In this document: positions 1-16,600 of the stretch, piece by piece
Layout of the letters: each line of letters opens with the position of its first letter
How positions within the stretch are numbered: position 1 is the stretch's first letter
From: Macrostomum hystrix
Lineage: Eukaryota > Platyhelminthes > Macrostomidae
Length of the DNA stretch: 64,000 bases
Direction of reading: 5' to 3'
Assembly: GCA_950097015.1 (NCBI GenBank)
Contig: CATNEN010000034.1
Location: forward strand, 1,837,501-1,901,500
Made by a program: the position numbers and the translations under genes
The notes under the pieces: model-generated
What the model was told of the DNA's origin: nothing
The model's input: only the letters and a program-made list of their open reading frames with translations
Databases searched by the model: none

Positions 1-1195
1 AGAGTCTGGGGCAGGTCCGCTGACTTCCTCCGTAATCAAATTTGACAAGCACGGCTGCTTGCAGAAGAATAACTTTGCAAAATTCTTCTTTGAAATTCTC
101 TTCAGGCGGAAAGGAAATGCACAAACAAACAGAACATTCAGAGCTTGTCTGCTGATCACCTCAGCGGCATTGCCCTTTGGCTATTGGGGATGTGCAAGAG
201 TCTATTGTGCTTTTTCTAGGGCCTCTGTGGATGGGATCTGTGTTTTGGGATCTGCGTTTTGACATGCCGATGCGAAATTTGTATTTTAGAGAATTTAAAT
301 TGAAATAAAACATTTTAAATTATTGCCTTTTTTGAGAACCGTATCATTTGGAGGTCATTCAGGGGGTCATAACCAAATTAATTTATTGGGTCATATTCAA
401 TATAATTCAGTAGGTCATATGCAATGTCATTTACTGGGTCATGAAATTGTTCATTTACACGAATAAGGCACAATCCAGCTTGTCATAACTGATGGGTCAT
501 TCATTTGGCCATTGCCGATGTTCTGTCATAATCCCGGTCATTAAGTGAATCATGTTAAATGTTTTTGGATTTTATGTTCATTTTGTGTTCACCTGACTTG
601 CTAAGTCCAACAGGTTCATAAACCAGTAAACTAATTGTTGATACTGCCACAATGAAAAAAACAATTTCACCTCACTCAATGTGATAACCATTTTCACGTG
701 TTCTTTCCTGTGAATGTACCAAATTCATCACAGCCGCATATGCATGGCCTGCAGGCACAGCTAACATTCAATTTGAGGTGACATTCCTGAGCCACCTTTG
801 AGGTGCTCAAACTCACCTAGCCACCTACAGAGCCGTCACTGAGGGGGGTGCGGCAAGAGGGTTGCAGTTTGTCTTCTAGAAGAGAGGGAAAAAATTAACT
901 GACTGGCCCCGCTGCGGTGCAAATTGGATAATTTGGGCAAGAAATACCAGAAAGCTCGCTTCCAGCAGGTGTGAACGGTCGGTTCGAGCTCTATTTGATC
1001 TTACTCAATCAAGTTTAAATTGAAATAGAACAAATTATCCCATAAAATTTCCTTCACTCCTCCCCCCTAGGGCGATGAGAAGAATCTTTATTGCGGTCTC
1101 TGTATCACCTGAAGGCGGTGACGCAATCCAACTGCACCCACCTGTGCGCGGGCTGAAGGAGACGGAGAGAGAGCAAGATAAGAGTTCCGACCGGC
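1..1195. other. Upstream intergenic region of ovo
   Basis: No gene is supported here. The short open frame at 59-262 has no recognisable domain. The stretch holds one old, decayed tandem repeat at 365-460, listed separately, and otherwise AT-rich unique-looking sequence up to the ovo promoter. Confidence 0.5.
365..460. repeat. Decayed 24-bp tandem repeat, 4 copies
   Basis: The hexamer GGTCAT recurs at 365, 389, 413 and 437, exactly 24 bp apart, while the rest of each unit has diverged. It looks like a much older version of the fresh minisatellites elsewhere in the window. Confidence 0.55.
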
Positions 1196-1199
1196 CCAA

Positions 1200-1300
1200 C
1201 CAATAGCGCGCCACCTGGCTCTCTGATTGGTCCTGACTGGCAGCTCTCTCACCTCCTCCTTCGCTCTCGCCCTCATTCTCTCCGGCGCATAAAAATACTT
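1200..1300 (+). promoter_or_regulatory. Candidate ovo core promoter (CCAAT boxes and TATA-like box)
   Basis: CCAAT occurs at 1200-1204 and its complement ATTGG at 1226-1230. A TATA-like run CATAAAAATA follows at 1289-1298, roughly 60 bp further on and about 115 bp before the start codon at 1415. CCAAT pairs of this kind are usual NF-Y sites and the spacing suits a polymerase II promoter. A transcription start near 1320-1330 is inferred, not shown. Confidence 0.45.
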
Positions 1301-1414
1301 CCGTCTGGAGAAATGAAAGAGTCCAGTAATTAAAGCAAGAATTCATTTAGCAATCGGAGAGATTTCAAAGAGTCACAATCTACATTGACAGCAGTTCGAT
1401 TCTTTCGAAGAGCC

Positions 1415-6566
<5,152 letters not shown>

Positions 6567-7674
6567 GCGGCACCGACTCCAACTGATTGGCCACCAGATC
6601 GATCGATCGACTCGGCGGACGAGCGGCTGCGACGAGTGATTTCAGGTTTCTGTTCTTTTTTTCCGGGTTTTTTTAGGATTCGGGTTGTCAGTTTCAAACA
6701 AAAAGTCGAATCGTTACTCTCAGCCTTTCAACACAATTCTATTTTCAATTGTTTTGTTTCAGCTTTGCGGTTGATTTTTTTGTCAACGCCAGTAATTTCT
6801 CACTGCTGGTTTTAAATTCATTTTCCCGAAGCAGCATTTGTTAGTCTTCATGTCAGCGACATTTTATTTTTTTTCGCTTTCAAATGCCAAATTCTTCGTA
6901 GCTGTCAATTTTCAGCGCTTTGTGCTCAATTGTGAAATTTACGATTTGTTTTGCTTCAGATTTTCAGATGGATTTTTTTAGATTTTTCTACAGTTTACAC
7001 GGCATATTCTCGTCTTCTACTGGACTGAGTAGCATAAGCATCGTTTTCGATTTTTCTTCAAACACTCGTTTTATTTTCGCAAAATTTTCTCGCTTTCAAA
7101 TGAAAAAAATCTTGCACCTCGAAATTAGTTTTGCAAAACAAATGGAATATTGTGTACCAGTTTTATTTTTTCCGAAATTCGTCTTTTAGAAATCGTTCCT
7201 CGTTCGCTTCTCGTTTTCTTCGTCGTTGTTCAAGTCGATCGATCGCATCAGGAGACCAATTTCGTGTATTTCAGTTTTTTTACCATAGACTACTCTAGCT
7301 TATCTCGCGTACAGTTTCAATTTGCGCATATTGTTTCTTTGTCATTAGATTTTTGTTTAAAAAGAAAAAAGTAAAAAATATATAGTGTACTCGTATTCAC
7401 AATGTCTTTGTGCCTGATGCAAATGTGGTATGTGTTAAACAGCCAATAAGAAAATTTAAGCGCAATTGGCTTCCCGTGTTTTGTTTTTTATCTTGAAATG
7501 ACTTAACAGTTTGACTCCCGAGCCATTTTGCCACCCTGTTTTTATACCCTGACAATGATTTGTGCTGCACTTATACGGAACAACATGAGCACACAGGAAA
7601 CTCAAGAACACGGGCTAACTATTTCATTGCGCCTCAGTGCGGCCTTGACAGGCCTTCAAACTTAATCAGAATGG
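6567..7674 (+). other. AT-rich region after ovo, probable 3' UTR and flank
   Basis: The sequence turns T-rich directly after the ovo stop codon and stays so to about 7.4 kb, as expected of a 3' UTR. The frames at 6920-7189 and 7150-7374 are low-complexity and not supported as genes. No poly(A) signal could be assigned. Confidence 0.4.
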
Positions 7675-8040
7675 CACCCGAATGTGCCTGCATTATCTCC
7701 GACTTCATTGGTAACTAACTAGACGGAGCTGCCAGACCTTCAGCAAGTAAAAGTTGAGTTAAGTATCGAGACTTAATCAGCGAAAGTAGAAATATTCGCT
7801 TTAGGGTCTGCATAGCCAGCTGGAGGCACCCTGCTGACGGTGCTGGTGGCATCGGGGTACTAGATGAGGGTGTCCTGTGGTGGAGCTTTATCTCATTTTT
7901 AGGTTTGATCAGCGTCATGTGAGAAATTTGCACCCGGGTGTCCATATTCGGCTGGTGCCACTTGTTGAAGGTCCAGCAGCTTCGCCTAGTTAAAACTTGG
8001 TGACCATCGAAGTCGGATATGATGCAGGCACATTCGGGTG
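7675..8040. mobile_element. Foldback (MITE-like) element with about 75-80 bp inverted arms
   Basis: The left arm 7675-7748 and right arm 7960-8040 are imperfect inverted repeats. For example, CACCCGAATGTGCCTGCAT on the left is matched in reverse complement on the right, and the match continues through the CCGACTTC and GACCTTCAGCAAGT blocks. About 210 bp lie between the arms. The minus open frame across the element has no recognisable domain. No clear target-site duplication was seen, so the transposon class is unknown. Confidence 0.6.
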
Positions 8041-8635
8041 ACATCAGACGGTTTTTTCAGTCCGTGGACTGGACTGCCGTCCAATCATCCAAGGACTGAA
8101 AATCCGCCGCACAAGGCTGTGCCCACCGGCATCTAGCATTCCTTCCCTTTTCTCCCATTCATTAAAACATCGTTTTCCTGATCAATAAAAGCCAAAAAAT
8201 TAGATAGAAGGCTATCTTGTTGAGACCTGTCCGGTTGATAGGGCACAGTTCATAGCATCCTCAGGAGCAAATGTCTGACAAAGAAGTTTTATGGCTACTG
8301 TTTCATTCGACTGATTTATATTCTCATATTATGAGCCATTCATAAAAACTAATTAGTCTATATTACGAGTAAGGCAGTAAAAGCTTTTGATTATTTTCAG
8401 TCTTTGCCCATGCAAATCCCAGGCGGAAAATTTCTAAGAAATGAAAGAATTGCATCATGGTCCAAGAAATGAATTCTGAGAAGATAAGGTCTCCGCGCTT
8501 TATTCAGGAACGTACTAAGATAAAAAAAATAGGTTTAGAAAAACAAATTTCACTTTACGAATCAAATAGTTTATTTTTATATCTTAATTTACCCCATTTT
8601 GTTTGTCTTATCACAAATCACTCTTCGCTCATCAG
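8041..8635. other. Intergenic, unassigned
   Basis: Mixed sequence with no supported gene. It becomes AT-rich towards 8600, where the 30-bp array begins. Confidence 0.35.
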
Positions 8636-9348
8636 CTCTGAAACTCGCTTGCCAAGGAACTCCGAAACTGGTCCTCGCTTGCCCAGGAACTCCGAAACTG
8701 GTCCTCGCTTGCCAAGGAACTCCGAAACTGGTCCTCGCTTGCCAAGGAACTCCGAAACTGGTCCTCGCTTGCCCAGGAACTCCGAAACTGGTCCTCGCTT
8801 GCCCAGGAATTCGGAAACTGGTTCTCGCTTGCCCAGGAATTCGGAAACTGGTCCTCGCTTGCCCAGGAATTCGGAAACTGGTTCTCGCTTGCCCAGGAAT
8901 TCGGAAACTGGTTCTCGCTTGCCCAGGAATTCGGAAACTGGTCCTCGCTTGCCCAGGAACTCCGAAACTGGTCCTCGCTTGCCCAGGAATTCGGAAACTG
9001 GTCCTCGCTTGCCCAGGAATTCGGAAACTGGTCCTCGCTTGCCCAGGAATTCGGAAACTGGTCCTCGCTTGCCCAGGAACTCCGAAACTGGTCCTCGCTT
9101 GCCCAGGAATTCGGAAACTGGTCCTCGCTTGCCCAGGAATTCGGAAACTGGTCCTCGCTTGCCCAGGAATTCGGAAACTGGTTCTCGCTTGCCCAGGAAT
9201 TCGGAAACTGGTTCTCGCTTGCCCAGGAATTCGGAAACTGGTTCTCGCTTGCCCAGGAATTCGGAAACTGGTTCTCGCTTGCCCAGGAATTCGGAAACTG
9301 GTTCTCGCTTGCCCAGGAATTCGGAAACTGGTCCTCGCTTGCCGATGG
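8636..9348. repeat. 30-bp minisatellite, about 24 copies
   Basis: The unit contains TCGCTTGCCCAGGAATTC. Two linked variants (AACTCC or AATTCG) mark sub-blocks. The unit length keeps several frames open on both strands, so the 248-310 residue frames here are artefacts. Confidence 0.97.
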
Positions 9349-9498
9349 ATTCAGACGCACGCATGCTAGAAACCTTAGCAACTTGGTGAGTTTTGCTGTT
9401 TTGCTGGTTAAGCCTCGAAGTAATATGCCCTAAAAGGTAATGTGATCTAGCTTCGCTCCAGAATGTTAAACACAGAAATTAGGTTCGCATTCGCATAC

Positions 9499-9597
9499 CA
9501 GCAGTAGGATTATCTTTTGGTGTCGCAGCCAACGGAAGCTGGGCGAGCTGCTGCATCAGGACTGCGCACAGGAGCACCCATTTGACCGTGCGGCGGC
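9499..9597 (-). CDS. Possible orphan exon encoding a signal-peptide-like segment
   Basis: On the minus strand, a 99-bp open segment lies between a good acceptor (CTGGTTTCAG, exon from 9597) and a donor-like CTG|GTATGCG (exon end 9499). One frame reads KWVLLCAVLMQQLAQLPL, a hydrophobic run ending in small residues like a secretory signal peptide. No matching downstream exon was found on this strand towards 7.4 kb, so this may be chance. Function unknown. Confidence 0.2.
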
Positions 9598-9699
9598 CTG
9601 AAACCAGAATCGTATTGTGGCAAATTAAAAAACTGCTGTTTAGTATGCAAAAATAATTGGAAATACAAATGGTGACTTGCATCTTCCAGCGCGGATCAT

Positions 9700-10641
9700 T
9701 TTTGATACGATAAGATTTTCAAAAAGAACTCAAATTAAATTAGGAAAGTTTTTTCGCAAGCAGAGCCATCTCGCAGAGCAGGATTAAGTTTTTGTAAACT
9801 TGACCGATGCTTGCGACGCAACAATGCTGCTAAACTCTGAGAGCCAATTAGATGACTTTCAGCGCATTTTTGTCATCTGAAAACTTTATGGGTCACCCTT
9901 GCTTTCTGAATTACTCGTTTCATTTATTAAACTATAAGTTTTCAATGTTTTGAAACACACAAAACTATTTAACAATACAAAAATACTATAGTAAACAATA
10001 TAGTTTAGATTGATAATAATTAAAAAATACTCAAACTAAAAAAGTGGATGCGTCGAGCGATCTGCATGACTTAGTTCGACTAGATGCTGTTTTCAGCACA
10101 GGCAAAATCGCTTATGCTTTTGATTTAACAAAAGCTGATAATATATTTCCTTGTTTTTTTATCGAGAATAGTTGTTCTGCACTCCAAAAAGCATTTTTTG
10201 TATTCTGCATCTTTTTAGGACTGAATTTCAGGGAATAACGTACAACTCTCAAACTCAACCTTTCAAAACAATATAATATTCTGTGTTATAAGATAAATAT
10301 TTTTAACTACAAAAACACTTTTAGTTCAACCTAACTCCAACCTAACCTACCTAACAACATAACGAAAAAGTAACTGTAGGCAATTGGGTTATTTAGAGTT
10401 GCGGATAACGATTTTCCGGATTCTTTGAACGAACAATCAATTTTCTTTTTTTCGCTCGAATCTGAAGGAAACGTTTCTAGGAACTAAACAAGAAGCCCAT
10501 TCTTCCACCAGGCCTGTTCTAATATAGATATAATACCCAGTAACATGAACTTATTCGTCGGTGGATCCGGTATAATTTGTTCATTTTAATTAGAATTTTT
10601 GCCATGTAACTATTCTAAAGCAATCGAAGAAATATTTTATA
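9700..10641. other. AT-rich upstream region of INPP5A
   Basis: No gene, repeat array or RNA is recognised. It presumably contains the INPP5A promoter or 5' UTR, but no TATA or CCAAT arrangement could be assigned with confidence. Confidence 0.35.
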
Positions 10642-13600
10642 ATGGAAAAGGATAGTCTTAAAACACTTCTTATCACAGCCAATGTTGGCTCACTTTTTGA
10701 TGATGTAAGTCCTCAGAATTTAATTGACGTGTTTTTTAAATGACATTTAAACTAAAAATACTCTGCTTTATAAAAAAATAAAAATGTTTTTAATGAAAAA
10801 ATAAATACAAGTTTTAGATATTTACTTTGCAATTTTCTATATCTGATTTACAATTTTAATCAATTTTTTAAATAAGTAGGCTCATCTAGCTAATAATTAA
10901 ATTAGTATATACAAGTATTTGAACTAGATTTTTCTAAAATGCATCGAATTTACTTGTTGGAATAAAAAAGTACGTGCCAACTTGTTATATTGCTACTGTG
11001 GCATTTCCTATAAAGGGTGTTAGTGAATAAACATTAATTTCTTTAAGAAAATTAGTCATTGTTTCTATTACATTTTCCAAAGTGCTGTTTACAAATTTGG
11101 TAATATTATATTGTCTCGGTCGTTTTTTGTGCTACAACTGTGTCTTGTTTGTTATGGGACAAAACAGTTCAAGCCAAAATGCTATATAAATTTTATCTAA
11201 CAATTAGGCAACTGAAAGTTTTCAGCAAAACTGATACATTCTTTCTCTTTTGCAACTAGGCTAGGTAGCTAATTTAAAAGGTTAAATTATTTCATTTTTT
11301 GTTTAATTGTTGTAAATTAGCTTCATCCATTTCACTTTTTTCATAACATACACAGCTTCAGCTAAACTATTTACTTTCCTTTTAAACAACTTTAGCCTGT
11401 CAACTTGTTTCCACCATGGTTGAAGAACTTTTATCAGGTATGAGATTTAAACTATAAATTTAAATAAAAAACTGGCAACTGAAATGACATTAACACATAT
11501 TTAAACATGAAACTGCAGGCTGTGACAGACAAGGATCCAGATCTTATCGCCATCCACTGTCAGGAAGTTGGTGGCAAGAATTTTCAAGAATCAATGCCGC
11601 GCGTTTCTGAATGGATCAGGTAAATAAAAAATCTACACAGCGATTTCATTTTCTAAGAAAATCTGTTGGCAGCAACCTCCTCATTTGACTGCTGTCGCCA
11701 GCGGCTACAATATTTTAATTGAAAGACACTTGGGAACAAGGCTTCAAAGGATCGAGAAAAAGAGAAGATGAGAAAAAAGAGAATCGTTAGGTCGTCGTCT
11801 CTTGCAACTCCTCTGCATTCCTTCTCGTCCCGCCCTGTCTACGGTTCCTATTCTCAAATCTCATTCTCGTTAATCCCTCTCGCCGCCTCGCCTGCTCCCC
11901 AGGGTCGGCGCCCTAATTCCTTTGCTAATTAAATGGCCTCTTCTCTCAACCTCCTCCTTTAGCTTCACTTCTTTTTAGTATTGCCATCGGGAACACGTTT
12001 CCTGTTCCGTGGGGTATTCGCGCCTAGGGTTTCAGTGTTACGGTTATTTTGTAACTTTATCTCTGAACTAGGAGACACTTGCGCCCACTAGCTAACTAGA
12101 CTGCCAAATAAATTGACTGTTCTTCGATAAATTGATTAGTCATTAGTCGCTGGATCGCATGCCGATCCAATTTTCTTGCTAAACTAACTCAGCCCCCAGG
12201 ACTTGCGAAGGAGTTTTAGAATGGTAGCCGCTGGGGCCTAGCCAGAGTGCGTGAGCCGCGCATTAGCCCAGTCAGATCAGCTCACCACATCAATGGTGGC
12301 ACTGTGGCGCTCCTCAAATCCATAGTGGCGCAATGCCCCCAAATCCATGATGTCAACCCCCAAATCCATGATTTCAACCCCGAAATCCATGATTTCAACC
12401 CCGAAATCCATGATTTCGACCCCCAAATCCAAGATGTCAACCCCCAAATCCATGATTTCGACCCCCAAATCAATGATGTCAACCCCCAAATCCAAGATAT
12501 CAACCCCAAAATCCATAATGTCAACCCCCAAATCCATGATGTCAACCCCCAAATCCATGATTTCGACCCCCAAATCCATGATGTCAACCCCCAAATCCAA
12601 GATATCAACCCCGAAATCCATAATGTCAACCCCCAAATCCATGATGTCAACCCCCAAATCCATGATGTCAACCCCCAAATCAATGATTTCAGCCCCCAAA
12701 TCCAAGATATCAACCCCGAAATCCATGATTTCAACCCCCAAATCTATGATGTCAACCCCCAAATCCATGATTTCGACCCCCAAATCCATGATTTCAACCC
12801 TTAAGTCCATGATTTCGACCCCCAAATCCATGATTTCAACCCCGAAATCCATGATTTCAACCCCCAAATCCATGATTTCGACCCCCAAATCCAAGATGTC
12901 AACCCCCAAATCCATGATGTCAACCCCCAAATCCAAGATGTAAACCCCAAAATCCATGATTTCAACCCCCAAATCCATGATTTCAACCCCCAAATCCATG
13001 ATTTCAACCCCCAAATCCATGATTTCAACCCCCAAATCCATGATTTCAACCCCCAAATCCATGATTTCGACCCCCAAATCCATGATTTCAACCCCGAAAT
13101 CCATGATTTCGACCCCCAAATCCATGATGTCAACCCCCAAATCCATGATTTCAGCCCCAACTACATGATGCCCCCCAATCATTTTTATGATACATATTTT
13201 TTGTTGTACAACTTCCACAGTTGGCTATTAGTTTTTTAAATCCAGCCTAATATAATTTATTTTTTCAGTGATTTGTTAAAATCAAACTCGCTGCAGAACT
13301 ACGACAAAGCCAGAATTTTCCTAGACGAAGATTTTCAAACGGTGGAAACTTTCACGGTCAGTTGATTTCAAATTAATTGTGCCAAAATCTGCAGCTATTG
13401 TTTTTTTACCAGAAAGTTTCACTTTAGGTTTCTGCTAAAAACAATAGTTCAATTAAAAAAATTACATCTATCAATTAATTTAATTGCTAGAGCATGTCTT
13501 AATTATTGTGATTTCAGTAATTTTATAAATTACTTTTTTTTTACTATTCAAAGACTTACAAATTTATGAATTTTTAACCGAAATTAAAGAATTAATTCAA

Positions 13601-16600
13601 TGAAATAAGGGCGGCTTGTGACGTTACGTAAAATCGTATCTTTTCAATGAAGCCCAGAAATTGCGTTCTGTCTGACAGAAAGTATCAAAGGATATTTTAT
13701 GACAGAATTTTTTTTCTCTGACATAAACTCGAGCGTGATAGGGAATAAAATTACAGATTACTAATATAAATCGAGAGACAGTGAGATTCGATGGAGTTTT
13801 TAATAAGATTTGATAGAGATCAAGGTGAGATTCGGGAAAGATTAGGGTGAGATTCGTTGGAGATTAGCGTGAGATTCGCTTGAGATTCGCTTGAGATTCG
13901 GGTGAGATTCGATAGAGATCAAGATTAGATTTGGTAAAGATTAAGGGAGATTCGCTGGAGATTAGGGTGAGATTCGATAGAGATTCGGGTGAGATTCCAT
14001 GGAGATTAGGGTGAGATTCCATGGAGACTAGGGTGAGATTCCATGGAGACTAGGGTGAGATTCAATGGAGATTAGGATGAGATTCGATGGAGATTAGTGT
14101 GAGATTCGATGGAGATCAATATGAGATTCGGTAAAGATTTGGGTGAGATTCCATGGAGATTCGATTGAGATTCGTATGAGATTCGATTGAGATTCGTATG
14201 AGATTCGATTGAGATTCGTATGAGATTCGATTGAGATTCGTATGAGATTCGATTGAGATTCGTATGAGATTCGATTGAGATTCGTATGAGATTCGATTGA
14301 GATTCGTATGAGATTCGATTGAGATTCGGGTGAGATTCGGTTGAGATTCAATGAAGAATGGGGTGAGATTTGATAGAAATTTCTGAGAAATTCCTGAGAT
14401 TAGGGTGAGATTCAATAGCAGTTCGAGAGATTTGATTATGAATATGTATTAAAGTGGAAGCTGTTTTGCTTGTAACTGTCAGGATGTTGTTCCATAGTAG
14501 AAAATAACTATAGTGCAACAATGTGACGGAAATAAATAGGCGAGGCCGTTGCACAGCAAAATTAGTTCTAGTTAAGCTCTCTTCTGCGTTAGTGTTTCTG
14601 TCAGTTTTTCTTCAAGCCGGTTTGTTAAGATGGAGTGGGTAGCCGCCGCCGCAGAAATTCCTGCAAGAAAAAGAAGACAAGAAAAACACATTGGACAAGC
14701 CAGGCCTGAATTCTCCCATTTATTGTCCGCACATATTTTTGCTTAGCATGTTCCCCCCAAAGTAGAAACCCAGACTGTTACTGACAGCTGACAGAATTCA
14801 CGGCGCTTTTGCTTTCAAATCCGCTGCGTTTGTTTTGTTTAATATAACACTTGTCATTTGCCAGATCTAGCTCACAGCTCTAGTCTCTATTTCCACCTCT
14901 CTCTATATGCCCCTACATCTCTGTCTCTATCTCTGTCTCTGTCTCTGTCTCTGTCTCTATCTCTATCTCTGTCTCTATCTCTATCTCTGTCTCTATCTCT
15001 ATCTCTGTCTCTATCTCTATCTCTGTCTCTATCTCTATCTCTGTCTCTATCTCTGTCTCTATCTCTATCTCTGTCTCTATCTCTATCTCTGTCTCTATCT
15101 CATATCTATCTAGCTCACAGCTCTAGTCTCTATTTCCATCTCTCTCTAGATACGAGCGTATGCCTCTACATTCCCGTCTCCATTTTCTCTATCTCCATCT
15201 CTATCTCTATCTCTATCTCCATCTCCTTCTCTGTCTGTATATCTGTCAATATTTGTCTCCCAAAATCCCATTGCAGGCACTCGGCTCCCTGTACTTTGTC
15301 CATTCTCGCGTGGCGGACATTGCTATGTGGGACTTCGCCAAATCTGACTTTGTTTCATTGACAGATCGAGTTGTAAGTAAAATACTAGATGCGGAGATAC
15401 GCATCTGTTTGGTGTAAACTCACCAGTTTCTACTCTTTTTTTAGATCGCTACCCACTGACTGCTTGCATGTTTCAGGCAGTTATTTTCCCAATGGGCGTG
15501 GGCGGAGGCTGTCCTATTTAGTGGGCGGAGGCTGTCCTATTTAGGCTGTCCTATTTTTAAGTCGCATTGTTTCGCGCTTACTTTCGACAACTCAGCACAG
15601 TGGAATGGGCTGTGGGGGGCGGAAATATTGAGAATTTTAATTTCTTAGTATAGTTACAATGGGTTAGCTGTTTGTCTATGATCTGACACCTTAGCAGCTC
15701 TGTTAATTGGTTTTGATTCAGATTCGCTTTTTAGCGCTCAAAATAATTTTAATTAGCTTCTTTTTATCAACTATTCCTTTTTTCTCCTTCTTCTTCCCTC
15801 TTCTTCCCTCTTCTTCCCTCTTCTTCCCTCTTCTTCCCTCTTCTCCCCTCTTCTTCCCTCTCCTTCCCTCTCCTCCCTCTCCCTCCCTCTCCTTCCCTCT
15901 CCTAGCTCCTTCCCTCTCCTTCCCTCTTATCCCCTCTTCTTCCCTCTTATCCCCTCTTCTTCCCTCTTTTTCCCTCTTCTTCCCTCTTCTTCCCTCTTCT
16001 TCCCTCTTCTTCCCTCTTCACTCCCTCTTCTCTCCCTCTCCTTCCCTCTTCTTCCCTCTCCTTCCCTCTTCTTCCCTCTTTTTCCTTCTCCTTCCCTCTC
16101 CTTCCCTCTCCTTCCCTCTCCTTCCCTCTCCTTCCCTCTTCACTCCCTCTTCTTCCTTCTCCTTCCCTCTTCTTCCCTCTTCTTCCCTCTTCTTCCCTCT
16201 TATCCCTTTATACCAGTAGAATGGGGGTTGGGAGGCGGAAATAGGGAGAATTTTAATTCGCTAAATTGACTGTTAATCAAGAGATCAAGTCTTGACAAAT
16301 AGATTTCACCGGCAGCTGAAGAGCTCGGACTAATCTAGGACTCAATCAGCTATGATGATGATCACGGACTCGAGCTGAAGAAGAAGAGCGAAGGGATTGT
16401 AATGGAGAGCATTTGAGTGCCTTTGAGTGCTGGCTCTCGCTGACTCTCTGGCCCGTTAGATAGCAAATCAATAACGGGTGAATTTGCCTGCCCAGCTCTA
16501 TTTTGATTAGCTTATTTCTTTTTCTGTTCATTAGTCTAATGGAATGAACAGAGTACAGACACAAAGTATTGTTTATTAACTTGACTGACCTCTACACGCT

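Noticed and set aside
59-262. 67-residue gene at the window start
   Set aside because: Short, no recognisable family and no promoter or splice context.
365-445. Nuclear-receptor response elements (GGTCA half-sites)
   Set aside because: The 24-bp spacing and parallel decay are explained better by an old tandem repeat; no paired half-sites with standard 0-5 bp spacing are present.
7715-8044. 109-residue minus-strand gene
   Set aside because: It lies within the foldback element, spans one inverted arm and shows no recognisable domain.
8636-9348. CRISPR-like array
   Set aside because: The repeats are contiguous with no spacers of unique sequence, the setting is eukaryotic, and no cas genes exist in the window.
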